This document shows positions 47,460 through 59,067 of a DNA stretch of 64,000 bases, in pieces; the stretch's first letter is position 1; each line of letters opens with the position of its first letter. The stretch is from NCBI GenBank assembly GCA_004194705.1, contig SADC01001368.1, positions 1 through 64,000 on the forward strand. The letters are read 5' to 3'. The position numbers were made by a program, and so were the translations under genes. The notes under the pieces were generated by a model. It searched no databases. It was not told the origin of the DNA and was given only the letters and a program-made list of their open reading frames with translations. The stretch is from Ditylenchus dipsaci (lineage: Eukaryota > Nematoda > Chromadorea > Rhabditida > Anguinidae).

Positions 47460-47883
47460 ACTACTGTATTCTCTCTAATAGAAGGGCGACCCCCCCCCCG
47501 GGCAGTCAAAGATTGGGCCATTTCAAATTGGGCCACCGTAAATTGGGCCAATTTAAATTGGGCCACCGTAAATTGCGCCAAATTCAAATTGGGCCAATTC
47601 AAATTGGCCCAATTTACGGTGGCCCAATTTGAAATGGCCCAATCTTTGACTGCCCCCCCCCCTCTAATTCAAAATCGTCTTTTTGGCATTGTGCTTTTGG
47701 CTCACTCTTTGAAGACTGCTCTCATAGAAGCTACCCATCAATTTGTATCTCACTGGCTACAGATCAAGGGGTAACTTGTATAAGAGAAGTTTTCAAAAAG
47801 TGCGCCAAAACACAATACTAAAAAGATGATTTTAATCTGGGGGGGGGGGGTTGGTTGCCCTTCTATTAGAGAGAACACGGTAT
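47460..47883. mobile_element. MITE family B copy carrying a nested element
   Basis: TACTGTATTCTCTCTAATAG and its inverse CTATTAGAGAGAACACGGTA are the ends, with C- and G-runs inside. A second element is nested at 47,500-47,655. Confidence 0.8.
47500..47655. mobile_element. Inverted-repeat element with ATTGGGCCA iterations, copy 2
   Basis: GGGCAGTCAAAGATTGGGCC and its inverse form a near-perfect 156-bp palindrome with AAATTGGGCCA iterations. Same design as 37,503-37,846. Confidence 0.8.
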
Positions 47884-48379
47884 TTATTTTAAAGGGCTGC
47901 AACTCAGCCGTGAAACTATTGGTCGTGTCCCACAAAAATAAAATGAAAAACACCGTGTCACAAAAGCTTCTTTCAGACTTTAGATTGTTCAAAAATTTGT
48001 GTATTTTCAAAATTAAAAAAAAAAGAGCTTAGTAAGTGACAGCACAATAAAATTACTAGCAGTTTAATTTTAAGCTTCATGGCTTAAAACTTTAGTTCCT
48101 AACTTCCATTTCAAACGTCAAAACTGATAAAATTCCCAAATCTTTCAAACATATAGTGACAACGCAAAAAATGCTCGAATAAAAAAATAAAGCTAGCATT
48201 TTTTTAATAGCAAAACAAAAAACTTCAGTACTTTTAAAAGGGGAAATGCACAAGAAGCACACATAAAGTGGATTATTTCTCCCAAATAGTTGAGAGAAAG
48301 AGAGATTAAAGTAGGTGAAAACGTAAATTGGTTAGCAGCAGCATCAAGGCCCCCAACAGCAAGGCGTGTAGGTAGTACT

Positions 48380-48640
48380 AGTAGAGCCTGTGCCTGAGCT
48401 GCCGGTTTGTTTGCCCCTTTTGGACATCATCCAACCACCCCCTGGCATGCTTTCCTCTAGTTCCTCCTCCTCCTGCTTTTTGACAGGCTTTTTCTTTCTT
48501 CTCTGCTGCCTTTCCTGAGGCTTCTGAGCAGGTGGCGGTGGTGTTGAGTTGTCTTGTGTTCCCCTGCTGCCCCCTTCCTGGGCCTGTATTCCCAGGCTGT
48601 GGCCACAGGGTCCTCCGAATGTGGTGTCCTTGTCCTAGTG
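48380..48640 (-). CDS. Possible terminal exon, GC-rich, frame undecided
   Basis: On the minus strand, after an acceptor-like TTTTTCCAG at about 48,645, there are about 260 bp of GC-rich sequence unlike its surroundings. Three frames stay open for most of it. One gives a Pro/Gln then Lys/Glu-rich chain with QRRKKKPVKKQEEEELEES; another gives RTPHSEDPVATAWEYRPRK. No homology is recognised and no upstream exon was found. It could be an alternative last exon of the EGF-like gene, which is on the same strand 2 kb upstream, or noncoding. Confidence 0.3.
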
Positions 48641-48827
48641 TTTTCTGGAAAAAGTTAGTTAGGTATACTACTATAATATTTAATTTTTTGCAAAAAAATA
48701 TCGAATAAGCTTTTGCTATGCACAGGAGTATGGCAAACAAAAAAATAGATTGTCAATATCTCTATATAGTATTTGGGTCGGGTGGGTCAAACTTTTTATG
48801 ATTTACCAAATTTATTTACCAAATTTT

Positions 48828-49780
48828 GAGCCACTTTTATAAAGAAAGTCGGTGTTGATGTTTTATAATGGTGAAAACTAGAGAATCTGAGCTACAAAAT
48901 AAACTATTAACCTGTAAGGTTAGAAAAGTGTAAAGGGTCGAACTGGCCCGGACAAGCTCTCAACTCAGTGGGTTTTTAGGTGTACTTTTTCCTATTTTTT
49001 AACTTCAGACCCAATTTTGAGCCACTTTTATAGAGAAAGTCAGTGTTGATGTTTTATAATGGTGAAAACAAAAGAATCTCAGCTACAAAATGAGCTATTG
49101 AACAGTGGAATTTGAAAGGTTTTAGGGTCGAACTGGTCCGGACAAGCTCTCAACTCAGTGGTTTTTTAGGTGTACTTTTTCCTATTTTTTAACTTCAGAC
49201 CCAATTTTGAGCCACTTTTATAGAGAAAGTCAGTGTTGATGTTTCATGATGGTGAAAACTGAAGAATCTCAGCTACAAAATGAGTTATTAACCAGTGATG
49301 TTAGAAGAGTGTAAGGTCTCGAACTGGTACGGACAAGCTCTCAAGTCAGTTGCTTTTTAGGTGGAGTTTTTCCTATTTTTAACTTCAGACACAATTTTGA
49401 GCCACTTTTATAGAGAAAGTCAGTGTTGATGTTTTATAATGGTGAAAACTAGAGAATCTGAGCTACAAAATAAACTATTAACCTGTAAGGTTAGAAAAGT
49501 GTAAAGGGTCGAACTGGCCCGGACAAGCTCTCAACTCAGTGGGTTTTTAGGTGTACTTTTTCCTATTTTTTAACTTCAGACCCAATTTTGAGCCACTTTT
49601 ATAGAGAAAGTCAGTGTTGATGTTTTATAATGGTGAAAACAAAAGAATCTCAGCTACAAAATGAGCTATTTAACAGTGGCTTTTGAAAAGTGAACGGGTT
49701 TGAACTGCCCGGACAAGCTCAAAACTCATTGGTTTCTCAGGTGTGGATTTAAGGTGGATGTTCCGGTTCAAACCCCAATT
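48828..49780. repeat. 190-bp satellite, five copies
   Basis: Units start GAGCCACTTTTATAGAGAAA at about 48,828, 49,019, 49,209, 49,399 and 49,590. Each also contains CAGCTACAAAATGAGCTATT-like and CCGGACAAGCTCTCAACTCA blocks. Copies 1 and 4, and copies 2 and 5, are nearly identical. Confidence 0.95.
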
Positions 49781-49882
49781 TTTGGCCAGTTTTTGCCGAT
49801 TAATGTCAAATATCTCTGCGGAACCCTCAAGTTCAACATCTTGGCTTCCTTTTAAGCACAATCACGTATAATCGAAATTGGA

Positions 49883-49963
49883 TAGGCGAGGATGGGCAAG
49901 GGTAGGCGAGGATGGGCGAGGGTAGGCGAGGATAGGCGAGGATGGGCAAGGGTAGGCGAGGTA
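49883..49963. repeat. GGATGGGCAAGGGTAGGCGA minisatellite
   Basis: Alternating roughly 10-bp units GGATGGGCGA, GGGTAGGCGA and GGATAGGCGA. The G-rich strand could form G-quadruplexes. Confidence 0.85.
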
Positions 49964-50620
49964 GAGTAGCTCAGTCAACAGGTAGGGTGGATGATCTACC
50001 CTAACCATTAACGCACTCGGAAGATAAATCTACCCGAACTACTAATGTACATGAACAACTAATGTTCCCGAACAACATAGGCGCCGATAGGCGCCTGCAG
50101 ACCCTAGTACTGGAAGTATCCAGATAATTCACATATTTTGAATTTATTTATTTATTCTCTCTAAAAAAGCCCCGGGCTTATATTTTTCAACTCTCGGGTC
50201 GATCTTGAAATTTTTAGGTGAAAATAGGATGAATCGGTAGAGCTCATGGGAATCAAGAAAATGCAATTAATAGCAAAATATTGACGCTGTCTGAGATACA
50301 AACCCTCGATATTTAGGAATACCTTATGTTAGACAAAATACGGTATTCAACAAAGCTAATTTTGTGTGCAGAATCACAGATTTTAGTTATTTGTCAATTA
50401 TTCATCATTTTTGAATATCACTGTGTTGAATTTAATAAAATTTTGACTAACAAGTAAGATTTTTAAGATTTTTGAAAAGGTGCTAAAAATAAATTACATG
50501 CTTGATTTTAGTCAACAATTCAATCCCTTATTTTCAAAACTAGGCAAAACCGTGTTTACAAATTTACAAAGACCACGAGAAAAAATTGGCCTGCCTCGTA
50601 GACTAGTTTCCCTTCCTAGG
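49964..50620. other. Gene-free stretch downstream of the EGF-like gene
   Basis: Includes a degraded family B MITE (about 50,142-50,345, ending ACAAAATACGGTATTC). No exon found. Confidence 0.45.
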
Positions 50621-50623
50621 TTA

Positions 50624-53436
50624 CTATCCTCCTTTAATCAATAAAAGCAAACCATAGTGTTTGATGCCTCTTGGATTATTGGGGAGGTCGACAAAATTGC
50701 TGCTGTCTCCCAGGTGGATGTTAGGAAGTGCTTGTTTTGGAGTAACTTCTTCAATAAACTTCTCCTCTGAACCACTGCTATCTATGGACTGAGTGTGCTG
50801 CGTGGTTTCAGTGGTTACTACTTCAACCTCTTGTTTGTCTTCTTCTTCAGGCTCCACCACTGACAGCTCTGTTTCATACTCGTCTGCATTTGCTGCAATG
50901 AAAAAAATTAACTTTTGAGTGATTTTTTTTATATTCGTGTTTGCGAAAAAACCTATCTAGGTCACTAAATCAATTTAATCTAGGTCACTCGCAGACAGAT
51001 ACTACGACTGAAACTAATACTAAAAGCACGTTCACAATAAGTGTTGGTCTAAGCGTTGTTAAATTTTTTCCTTCCCTGAAAATATATGTGTTAGTAATAT
51101 CTTGTGATTAAGATACATGGCTTCACAATGAACTATTATCAGGCCTAATCTAGTTAAAAAGTTTTGGATAAAAATGGATTTATCAGCACTCGAGTCGACA
51201 CTCTGGCCACACATACCAAGTGTCCACCTCAGTGCGGATAAATCAATTTTATCCAAAATTTTCAAAATAAAATGCTGCTTGTTAATAGAATTTTTTTTAG
51301 GCGAAGGAGAAAGATTTATGGCCCTTCTTGCATGAAACAACGCTGAGGTTGACACATGGGTCGACACTCATCGAGAGTGTGCCTTAATAGTGTGTTCAGG
51401 ACCAAGTCTACTTTTTAAAAGTAGGTGAATAGAAATGTTTGCAAATTATTTGGAACCTAAAATACCGTATTTTCTCTAATTTCTCAGCCGGGGAGTAATT
51501 AGATGCATGCAATTTTTCAAACTTCAAGTGGTCTGAAATTCTGTTTTCCTTTTCTGTTTCAGCTATGTAAAAAGTGCCTGTTAGGTTTTCTCAGGCCCTT
51601 TTTACACAGCTCCAACAGTAAATGTAAACAGAAATTTCAGACCACTTCAAGTTAGGGAGAGTAATTAGAGGGGGGGGGGAGAAATTAAGGAAACACGGTA
51701 ATTGGGTAATTATTGGTAAATTGGGTGAAATTGGTAAAAAAATACTAAGATTGAGTAGGATAAGCTCAGAAATAGTCACATAGAATATCGCATTTAGAAA
51801 TTATATCATCGCAATTTTTTTTGTAAATTTAATGCAAAATGTGTTTTTGACAAATAATAGTATTTCCAGTTTTTTATTTTTTCAAGTTTCGAAGTACAAG
51901 TAATTTGACTAACCTTCAGCAAATTCGTGCACTTCTTGGTGATATGGTTCCTCTTCCACTTTATCTTCAAGCTCTTCCTGTTGTTTTTGTTCAGGTGGAC
52001 TATGCTCTTGATGTTGTTGTTCTACTTTTTCTGGCTGTTGATCCTCGAGTGCTTGATGTTCTTCACCTTCCTCATCCATTTCATCGATATCCTCCTCTTC
52101 ATCCTCCTCTTCTTCATCTTTCTGGTGGTTTGGGGACGGAGATGGCTCATTGGTTACTGCAATAACAACATGTATAAGTAATTCAGCTGTGCTGTCAATA
52201 TTACTTTAAATTTGAGCTCTGCAGCCTCAGCTCTTGAAAATCTTTTATGTGTTGAAAACTATTTAGTATGGTTGAAGTGTAATTGTTTACATCCATGAGC
52301 ACCCACCGAAATGCATGCCAGTCATGTTTGGCTTTTTAGCAAAAAATGCAATTCACTACTAATCGTAGACACCTTTTACATTTTTATCTTTTGAACCCTT
52401 TTGTGTCAAGCCTACTTAAAGGGCCATTGCCACCAGTTTTGAATTGTCCCCCGCCAATTCAAATTTTTGCCTAGTCATTCAAATTCTGTACGGATTTTTC
52501 AGCTTCGTTTCTAACAAAACAAGGCCTAGAATTTAATTTTATGTACAATTTTGTTAGAAACCAAGTTGAAAAATTCGTACGTAAATCCAACGATAAAGAA
52601 AAAAATTGAATTGGCGGGGATAACCGTTGTCGGAGACGGCAATGGCCATTTAATAAGAAATAGTGAATATACAACCAAAATATGTGCGCTAAGAAGTAGC
52701 CAACCTATTTTTTTAGGGAGCCCTGCCCCAAAAGTACTTTTTTCTGTCCTAAATTTGCGCTAAAATATATTCGAAAGAAAAAGTAGAATCGGGACAAAAA
52801 AAGTAAAATTTTGGACAAAAAGTAGAATTGGGACAAAAAAGTAATACCCGTTTTCAAGTTGCTCTCTATAAGTTTCCGAAAAATACACAAATTTTTTTTT
52901 ACAAATTTTCAAGCTCGCGGAAAAATCAATTAAAAATCATATAAAGGTTAAGATGAATTGCCAAGTGACCAATATAGCCAAACCTTGATTCAACGAACAC
53001 TCTGTGGGCCGGTTTCATTAAACCGAAGGTAAAGTTTTAGTCATTTAAAACAATAGTTGGCCAAATAGCATCGAAAAGAAACTCGTTAAATTGAGGTTTG
53101 CATGTATAGAAAGACTGCTAATTACAAAAAATATGATAATTAGAAAATATGATAGAAAATGTTTCTTTGTAATTAAAAGTTTAAACCTTGTATCTGGCAC
53201 TGCTCTCCTTCAAACAATCCAATGAAGCATATGCATTTGTGAATGTTGGTTTGTTGAGTGTCAAAAGCACAAACACCCCCATTCAAACAAGTCAGTTTGC
53301 AATGAGCTTGATTAGCGAGAAAGGCAAATCCAGCATGCACTGGCTGCAAACAGCTTGATAAACTAATCACTATTGCTAGGAAAACAAGTAAGGAGGGTGG
53401 TGAAGTCATTGCTTGGCGTAGAATCATGCTCTGCAT
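50624..53436 (-). CDS. Secreted EGF-like protein with acidic tail, 253 residues
   Basis: Three exons, 53,436-53,187, 52,156-51,914 and 50,892-50,624, join in phase 1 at both junctions and end in TAG. The N-terminus has a signal peptide with the core LLVFLAIVISLSSCL, cut perhaps after HA. One EGF-like domain follows with six cysteines: CKLTCLNGGVC, then KCICFIGLFEGEQC. The rest is unstructured and very acidic: HQKDEEEEDEEEDIDEMDEE, then Gln/Glu-rich, then VEPEEEDKQEVEVVTTET, ending NNPRGIKHYGLLLLIKGG. No transmembrane helix is seen. Probably an extracellular protein; the acidic region might bind cations or basic partners (inference). Introns of about 1 kb hold MITEs. I do not recognise an orthologue. 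Confidence 0.75.
51463..51702. mobile_element. MITE family B copy in an EGF-like gene intron
   Basis: AATACCGTATTTTCTCTAAT and AAATTAAGGAAACACGGTAA ends. The interior contains CTTCAAGTGGTCTGAAATTC and its inverse, plus a G-run. Confidence 0.75.
52419..52652. mobile_element. MITE family A copy in an EGF-like gene intron
   Basis: AAAGGGCCATTGCCACCAGT to CGGAGACGGCAATGGCCATTT with GTTTCTAACAAAACAAGGCC and its inverse. Confidence 0.85.
52977..53106. mobile_element. Short MITE related to 31,091
   Basis: AGCCAAACCTTGATTCAACG and the inverse CGTTAAATTGAGGTTTGCAT bound 130 bp. GGGCCGGTTTC in the interior recalls the other copy. Confidence 0.65.
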
Positions 53437-53580
53437 GTAATAATTCCCTAAATTTGTTTATATTCATTTTTTATATTGTTAAAACCCGTTTTCTGTAATT
53501 TTGGACCACACTTTGTTACCTCGGATTTTTATGAAATTTTTCACTGCTATCTTGTAGAGCATGTTGTTTTAGGTAGGTTT

Positions 53581-55414
53581 TGCTTGTCCCACAATGGACG
53601 CGGTTGCGGCAGCGGTAGCGGCAACGCGTCGAAAAACGCGTCATTGTGGGAGCAATAGGACGCGGCACGCGGTAGCGTCAAACGCCTGCGTTTACCGCGT
53701 CGAAAAAACGCGTCCATTGTGGGTGGCAGCTCGCGTTTTTCCTTGCGTTTACCGCTGCCGCAAGGGGTCGCGTTATTTTATTTTTGCCGCGCGGTAAATT
53801 GGACGCGTTTTTTTCAAGTTGGACTGCAAAATTTTATGATTCTGGTAAAATTAACCATTTTTCCTGAAGGCCTACTCGTTATAAGTATTTTAGTAAAAAA
53901 AATTTTGGATATCGAGACATAAAAATTTGGGTATTTTACCGCGCGGCAGAGGTTGCGGCATATCGAAAAATCATTTGGTTTTGAGTTTTTCATGTAAATT
54001 TTCATTTCCTAATAAATTACAATTGCAATTTATAGTATATATGCTCAGCTCTATGATTCTAAACTAAATTTTGCACACCTTTATTAGTAAAACTGAGGCA
54101 TAAAGACAAGTGAAGAAGAGAACATTTCAAATCATTTTTTCCTGCCAATCCACAGAACCGCATCCACTCAAATAATTCACTAGTGTCTCGCGTGTTAGGA
54201 TTGCCTCTTTCCTGCTTTTGGTGCTTGCACTTGACATGAGATATTCGGCAGTTGATTGTTGATCAGCGAACGCCAAGTCCCGTTGTCTTCATCTCCATCA
54301 TCCGCCAAACGCCTTGGGTCATAATTGGTGTGCTCTTCCAGGATAAAGTTGTGTGGGCAAAGCGCGGCTTTTACAATCCAGTCTGCTGTCTCTGGTCTTG
54401 CTTCAATCCCCGATAGAAGGAAGCGCCACTTCAAAGCTAGCATTCCAAATACATTCTCAATTAATCGACGACACCTGGACAATCTGAAAATATCTATTAG
54501 AACAAAAATATATCATAATTTTCAAGACTTATGTTAGCACCTGTAGTTGAATATTCGGCGTTCAAGCGACAGTCCATGGCCAGAAAAAGGTTTCATCGCA
54601 TTTGTGAGCAACGGGAAGGCACCATCCCCAAGAAAGAAGAACGAACTTGCAGTATCAGTACCCGGCAGTGAAGAAGGGGTTGGTATGTTCATCGATCCAT
54701 TACGAAGGGCTTGGGGAAAGTCGGAGCGATCGAAAACACCTAATAAAGTAATTAATCATTTCTGAATTCATCAAAAAAAGCTAGTATAGACCTGCGTCAC
54801 TTGCATGTCCATAACTCCCAAAGTCAGCGTAGATTATTTTATAATCTGCATCACAAACGGCAAGCAAAACATTGGAAAAATACCCTTTGTAGTTGTAATG
54901 CAAGGATCCACTGTTGGCTGGCTTCTTGATTTCAATGTGTTTACCATCAATGCAACCTGAATTGTTTGATAGTAACAATTAAACTCGTTAGTAAGCCTAC
55001 CGAGGGTGTTTGGCATATTCCAACGTGTCCACATTTTTTCAGAAATTCGCATCCACCCTTGCGCTGTATCTGGCATTCGAACATAGTTTGGTTGAAGAGC
55101 TTCATAAATGGCCTATGCTCTTGATCTAAGGATTGGAAACTAAAAAAACATATATTAACTAGGTGTGAATGTGTCCGTGTACACGAAAATTTGAAGGAAA
55201 AGCAAAGAAAAGGCATGGCTTCACATGATAAAAAAAAGAATAAGCAAAAACACTCTCGCCTGCCGCGCGTTTTTTTCTAAAAACGCGCGCGTTTGCCGCG
55301 GCTTCGCTACCGCGCGACAGAGCACCCACAATGGACGCGTTTTTCTGACGCGTTTCCGCGCGCGTTACCGCTGCCGCTACCGCTGCCGCAACCGCGTCCA
55401 TTGTGGGACAAGCA
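53581..55414. mobile_element. PIF/Harbinger DNA transposon, 1.83 kb
   Basis: TGCTTGTCCCACAATGGACG and its inverse CGTCCATTGTGGGACAAGCA are the ends. The arms continue as CGGTTGCGGCAGCGGTAGCG, with further CGCGTCCATTGTGGG copies inside. TTT flanks both ends, consistent with a 3-bp duplication but not the usual TWA. The interior encodes a Harbinger transposase on the minus strand. The GC-rich ends contrast with the AT-rich surroundings. Confidence 0.88.
54195..55126 (-). CDS. Harbinger-type (DDE_Tnp_4) transposase, N-terminally shortened
   Basis: Four exons on the minus strand: about 55,117-55,001, 54,956-54,792, 54,739-54,541 and 54,483-54,195, with introns of 44, 52 and 57 bp and matching phases. 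The joined protein runs [93 protein letters not shown] and ends PKAGKRQS. The catalytic triad is present: Asp in CIDGKH, Asp in SDAG and Glu in ENVFG. A stop (TAG) precedes AIYEAL, and that TAG could also be an acceptor. No sequence for the N-terminal roughly 120 residues fits between here and the terminal repeat, so an internal deletion is likely. The element is probably not autonomous. Confidence 0.87.
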
Positions 55415-55609
55415 TTTATGCGTGTTTGCTATATGAAAAGTGCCCTTGTTGTGGGAAAACGCACCAATTTAAAAATGCTAAATGAAAATTTTCAAAATAT
55501 GCATTTTTTTATTAATTGTGTGTTGTTCTATGTCATTTACTTTGGGAATTATAGAGTGTGATAGCTTGTTAAAATCGTGAGATTGAGCTGAAACTTCTGC
55601 TTATAATTT

Positions 55610-56563
55610 TTTTGGCAGAAAAAATTAAAACTTCGAGAATTTTGCCATTTAAGTTTAAAAGCTGGTTTTCCAAAATCTCAAGGAAGGCATAAACGAGGCT
55701 CTAGAAGAACGCCATTTAAATACCTAATTTTTTTAAATATACTATCAGATGCGCATCTCAATTTTACACAAGAAAAACACAATTTTTCACGGCAAAGAGG
55801 GTATCATTGGAAAACGCGGGCTTTTAAAAAGTAAGTAGTTGAACTTGTAATTTCCTTTTTCAGAAAAAAATTGTCTTTCCAGGAGGCTACGCTAAAATAT
55901 GTAAAGTAGAATCCCCAGGGGGCCAAAGCAAAATCTCGATTTTTCGATGACTTTCATTTAATCATCTTAATGCATTTCTATAAGCAAATCAACCATGCAG
56001 AGCACGAATCTGTCCTCAGAATTTGGATATTGTCAAGAAAAATTAAATTTTTTTGATAAAAATTTTCAAAAAGTCTAAATTTCACAGCCATTACTTTACT
56101 TCGTTTTAGCGTAACTTCCTGGAAAGACAATTTTTTTCATAATTTTTTTGCACTAACATATGCAAAATTAGTCATGGTTTCAGATGAAGTTTTTGTATAA
56201 CTTGCAGAATGTTTCTCACGAGGATGAAAGCGCTTTTAATTTTGCGTCGAATGCTATATCGTTTGTAAACTGAAAAGAAAAAAAATCAGTTACATACACT
56301 TAAAAGAAAAAGACACCAAATTTCAGAAATTTCCAACATTACACTTTTCAAAAGCCCGCTTATCCAATGATACCCCATTTTCCAAAAAAATTGTGTTTTT
56401 ATTGTGTAAAATTGAGAGGCGCATCTGATTCAATATTTCAAAAGATTAGGTATTTCCATTCCGTTCTTCTAGAGCCTTCTTTATGCCTAGCTTAAGCTTT
56501 TGGAAAACCAATTTTTGAACTTAAAGTGCAAAATACTCCAAGTTTAAAATTTTTTCTGCCGAA
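55610..56563. mobile_element. Long palindromic MITE, 950 bp, with inner palindrome
   Basis: GGCAGAAAAAATTAAAACTT, TTCTAGAGCC-type blocks, CAGATGCGCATCTCAATTTT and AATGATACCC-type blocks occur on the left and inverted on the right. An inner pair, TTGTCTTTCCAGGAGGCTAC and its inverse, lies at 55,872-56,135. Noncoding. Confidence 0.8.
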
Positions 56564-58030
56564 ACCGTTATGTTGAGTTAAAGTTCAATTGAAGTTTAAA
56601 TTGAAGTTGAATGATTAAACTCTTTTAACACGGAAAGGCCGGACTGTGAGACCGGCTGCTTCTGGTGCAGAATTTCACCGAAATTCGAATTCGCAAACCG
56701 TTTTTCAAAAACACTGGTTTGGCTCGAGATTTTCACCAGTTTCCGAATGGCATCAAACAGGACCTGGGTATGTTTAAAAAATCAGCTGGTGCTTGAATAT
56801 TTTATGCACACATGCATGATTTCTATAGCTTGTTTAAAAGCGCAGAAAATAAGCTTCCTAATGACATATTGCGGCAGAGTTTATGATAACATAATGTAAA
56901 ATGATGGCCCAAAGAAACAATTATATCATTTTTCAAAATGTTTTTTTTGACTCGAATGGGCAAAATTAGGTGGGATACAGCTGTTTGTTCAGCAAACCCT
57001 GCATACTGTTTAAAAGAGCAACTCAAACTGCAACAAAAAAGCTTAAAAGTATAAGAAAACAAAGTCTTTAGAGGGTTAAGCAGCTGTTTTGAAAAATTTA
57101 ACAAATATTTGAAAAATGCATTTCAACAAAAAAAAATTCGCCACTACCCTAACCCACAACTCTGACACCGGATTTATGTTCAACGTGGTTGATTTGCTTG
57201 AAAGACTGCGTCTCAAAATTTGAAGTCATCGTCAAAATTCAAATTCCTATCGAAACAACAAACGTTCAAACTTTGGATATTTGAATAGTTATTGTCTCGA
57301 GGGAAATTTGAACTTTGACGTTGACTTTTAATTTTCAAGAGCAGTTCTCTAATTGAATCGACCATGCTGAACATGAACCCGCTGTCCGAATTTCAGGTTA
57401 GTCTAGCGGTGAGAAATTTTCCGTTAAATTGCTTTCTTTCAAATATCTGTTGAATTTTTTAGCACAGTCTTTCACACTTACTGGGCTATTATCCAAATAA
57501 AATAGTAAAAAATAGGCTAAAATAGGCTAAATTTCCGAAAATCGATCGTTAGGGGGGTTTTGCTTTGACTGTAAGTAAAGTAGTGCTGCAAATGGTTGCA
57601 ATCGATTGCTCGATAGTTTTGATCCTAGAAATCAGCGAAGTTGCTTAAAAAAGTAGAGCAAAAAAAAGGGTGTGCACCCGATGGAATTGAACCTATGATC
57701 ATTACACCATAGTATAATAAATCCCCTCCTTTTAAGACTTATTCGAGCACTCATAGCGAATAGATACAAAATTTAGCTACAATATAAGGTGATTTCTCAC
57801 AAACTAGTTAACACTCTCTGTTGTTACAATCACATAAAAGGTCAATTAATTTCTCTTGTTACCCCAACTATTGTTGGTTGTAGCAAATAACAATGGAATA
57901 GTGGGAGATGGAAAATACAAAAGGCTAACAACTTCAATCATACTGGGTGGTGCACAAAAAGATATATAGATTTATGCTAATTTTACTAGTAGCATTATAA
58001 GAAATTTTCATATATCTTTATCAGCTTTAT
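56564..58030. other. Gene-free stretch
   Basis: No exon recognised. The minus strand at about 57,715-57,665 has AGGTTCAATTCC, a B-box-like tRNA fragment, without an A-box. The ORF at 56,823-57,104 (minus) lacks support. Confidence 0.4.
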
Positions 58031-58031
58031 G

Positions 58032-58290
58032 TACCGTATCTTCTCTAATAAACGCCCACCCCAAAAGTCGGAAAATGTACCAGTACCCTTCATTCGGGGA
58101 TTCAAATTTACTTAGATTTCGATGTTACACGACCTCACAATGAAAAGCCCTGAATCTCAAATATGCGAAGATACTGAATTTGACGGTTCAGTTTCAAAAA
58201 ATTTAAGAAAAAGTTGTGAAATCGACAAAAAGAAGTTTGAGTACATTTTCCGACTTTTGCGGAGGCCTTTTATTAGAGAAAATACGGTAT
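58032..58290. mobile_element. MITE family B copy
   Basis: TACCGTATCTTCTCTAATAA and TTATTAGAGAAAATACGGTA ends, with GTCGGAAAATGTAC and its inverse inside. Confidence 0.85.
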
Positions 58291-58439
58291 GAAACACGGG
58301 TCATTCAGAGTCGGAATGGCCAAATATACCGTATTTGCTCTAATAGTCTTGTCTTTTTTATTACTTGTTAACGTTTTTTTACGCTTTTAAAGGAAAATCA
58401 TTTTTTCCTTGATTGAAAATTTTTTCTGATAAGTGTCAT

Positions 58440-59060
58440 TAAAACATGAAATTACACTGCTACAAAAAATCAACTGTCAGTAAAGCGCACAAGCGAAAGA
58501 AAGAAAGAAGAAAGAGGAACACATTAAATTAAGCTTAACTACATCATATTCTTGACTATTGATCCTCTTGGCATATTAAACAACAAAAAAGTTGAAATCT
58601 ACCCTGAAACATCCTCATTCCACCTGCTTTAGACGCAATTGCACTCACAAACAAAGCAGTGGCAGTCTCCCAGGTGGCCAATAACCCTCCCCCAATTCCA
58701 GAGGTTATGTGGGAAGGGCAATATAGCCAGCTAGCTAGCGACACAAATATATCTAACTATAAATGACCTGGCCCAATTAATGGGGCAAGGTAGAGCTAAA
58801 CAAGCAAGTAGCTATACTAAATGGACGGTCAACAGCCTTGCTGCTAGCTACTCCTGCTGCTGATGGAATCAGTTGATTGGCAAGAGAGTGGCAGGCAGAG
58901 AATATGAGCAGAACAACTACAGGGTATTACACACATAATCCGAGAATTGCCGATAAAAAAAGTCAGAAGCTTTTGCTTAATTTATAAAAATGAGCTTAAT
59001 GTTTTTTAGGTTCTATTACACTTTACTGCAACATATGTGCCGAATGATCATAATTTTTTT
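58440..59060. other. Non-repetitive gene-free island
   Basis: No repeat arms found. It contains a 62-codon minus-strand ORF (58,556-58,744) with a hydrophobic middle (GGGLLATWETATALFVSAI) but no splice context or homology that I recognise. May be regulatory. Confidence 0.3.
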
Positions 59061-59067
59061 TGATTCA

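Noticed and set aside
47228..47602. 124-codon minus-strand ORF
   Set aside because: Half of it is the translation of ATTGGGCCA iterations in a MITE; the rest has no family features.
58556..58744. Possible membrane-protein exon on the minus strand
   Set aside because: A hydrophobic stretch only; no acceptor/donor pair consistent with it and no recognised motif.
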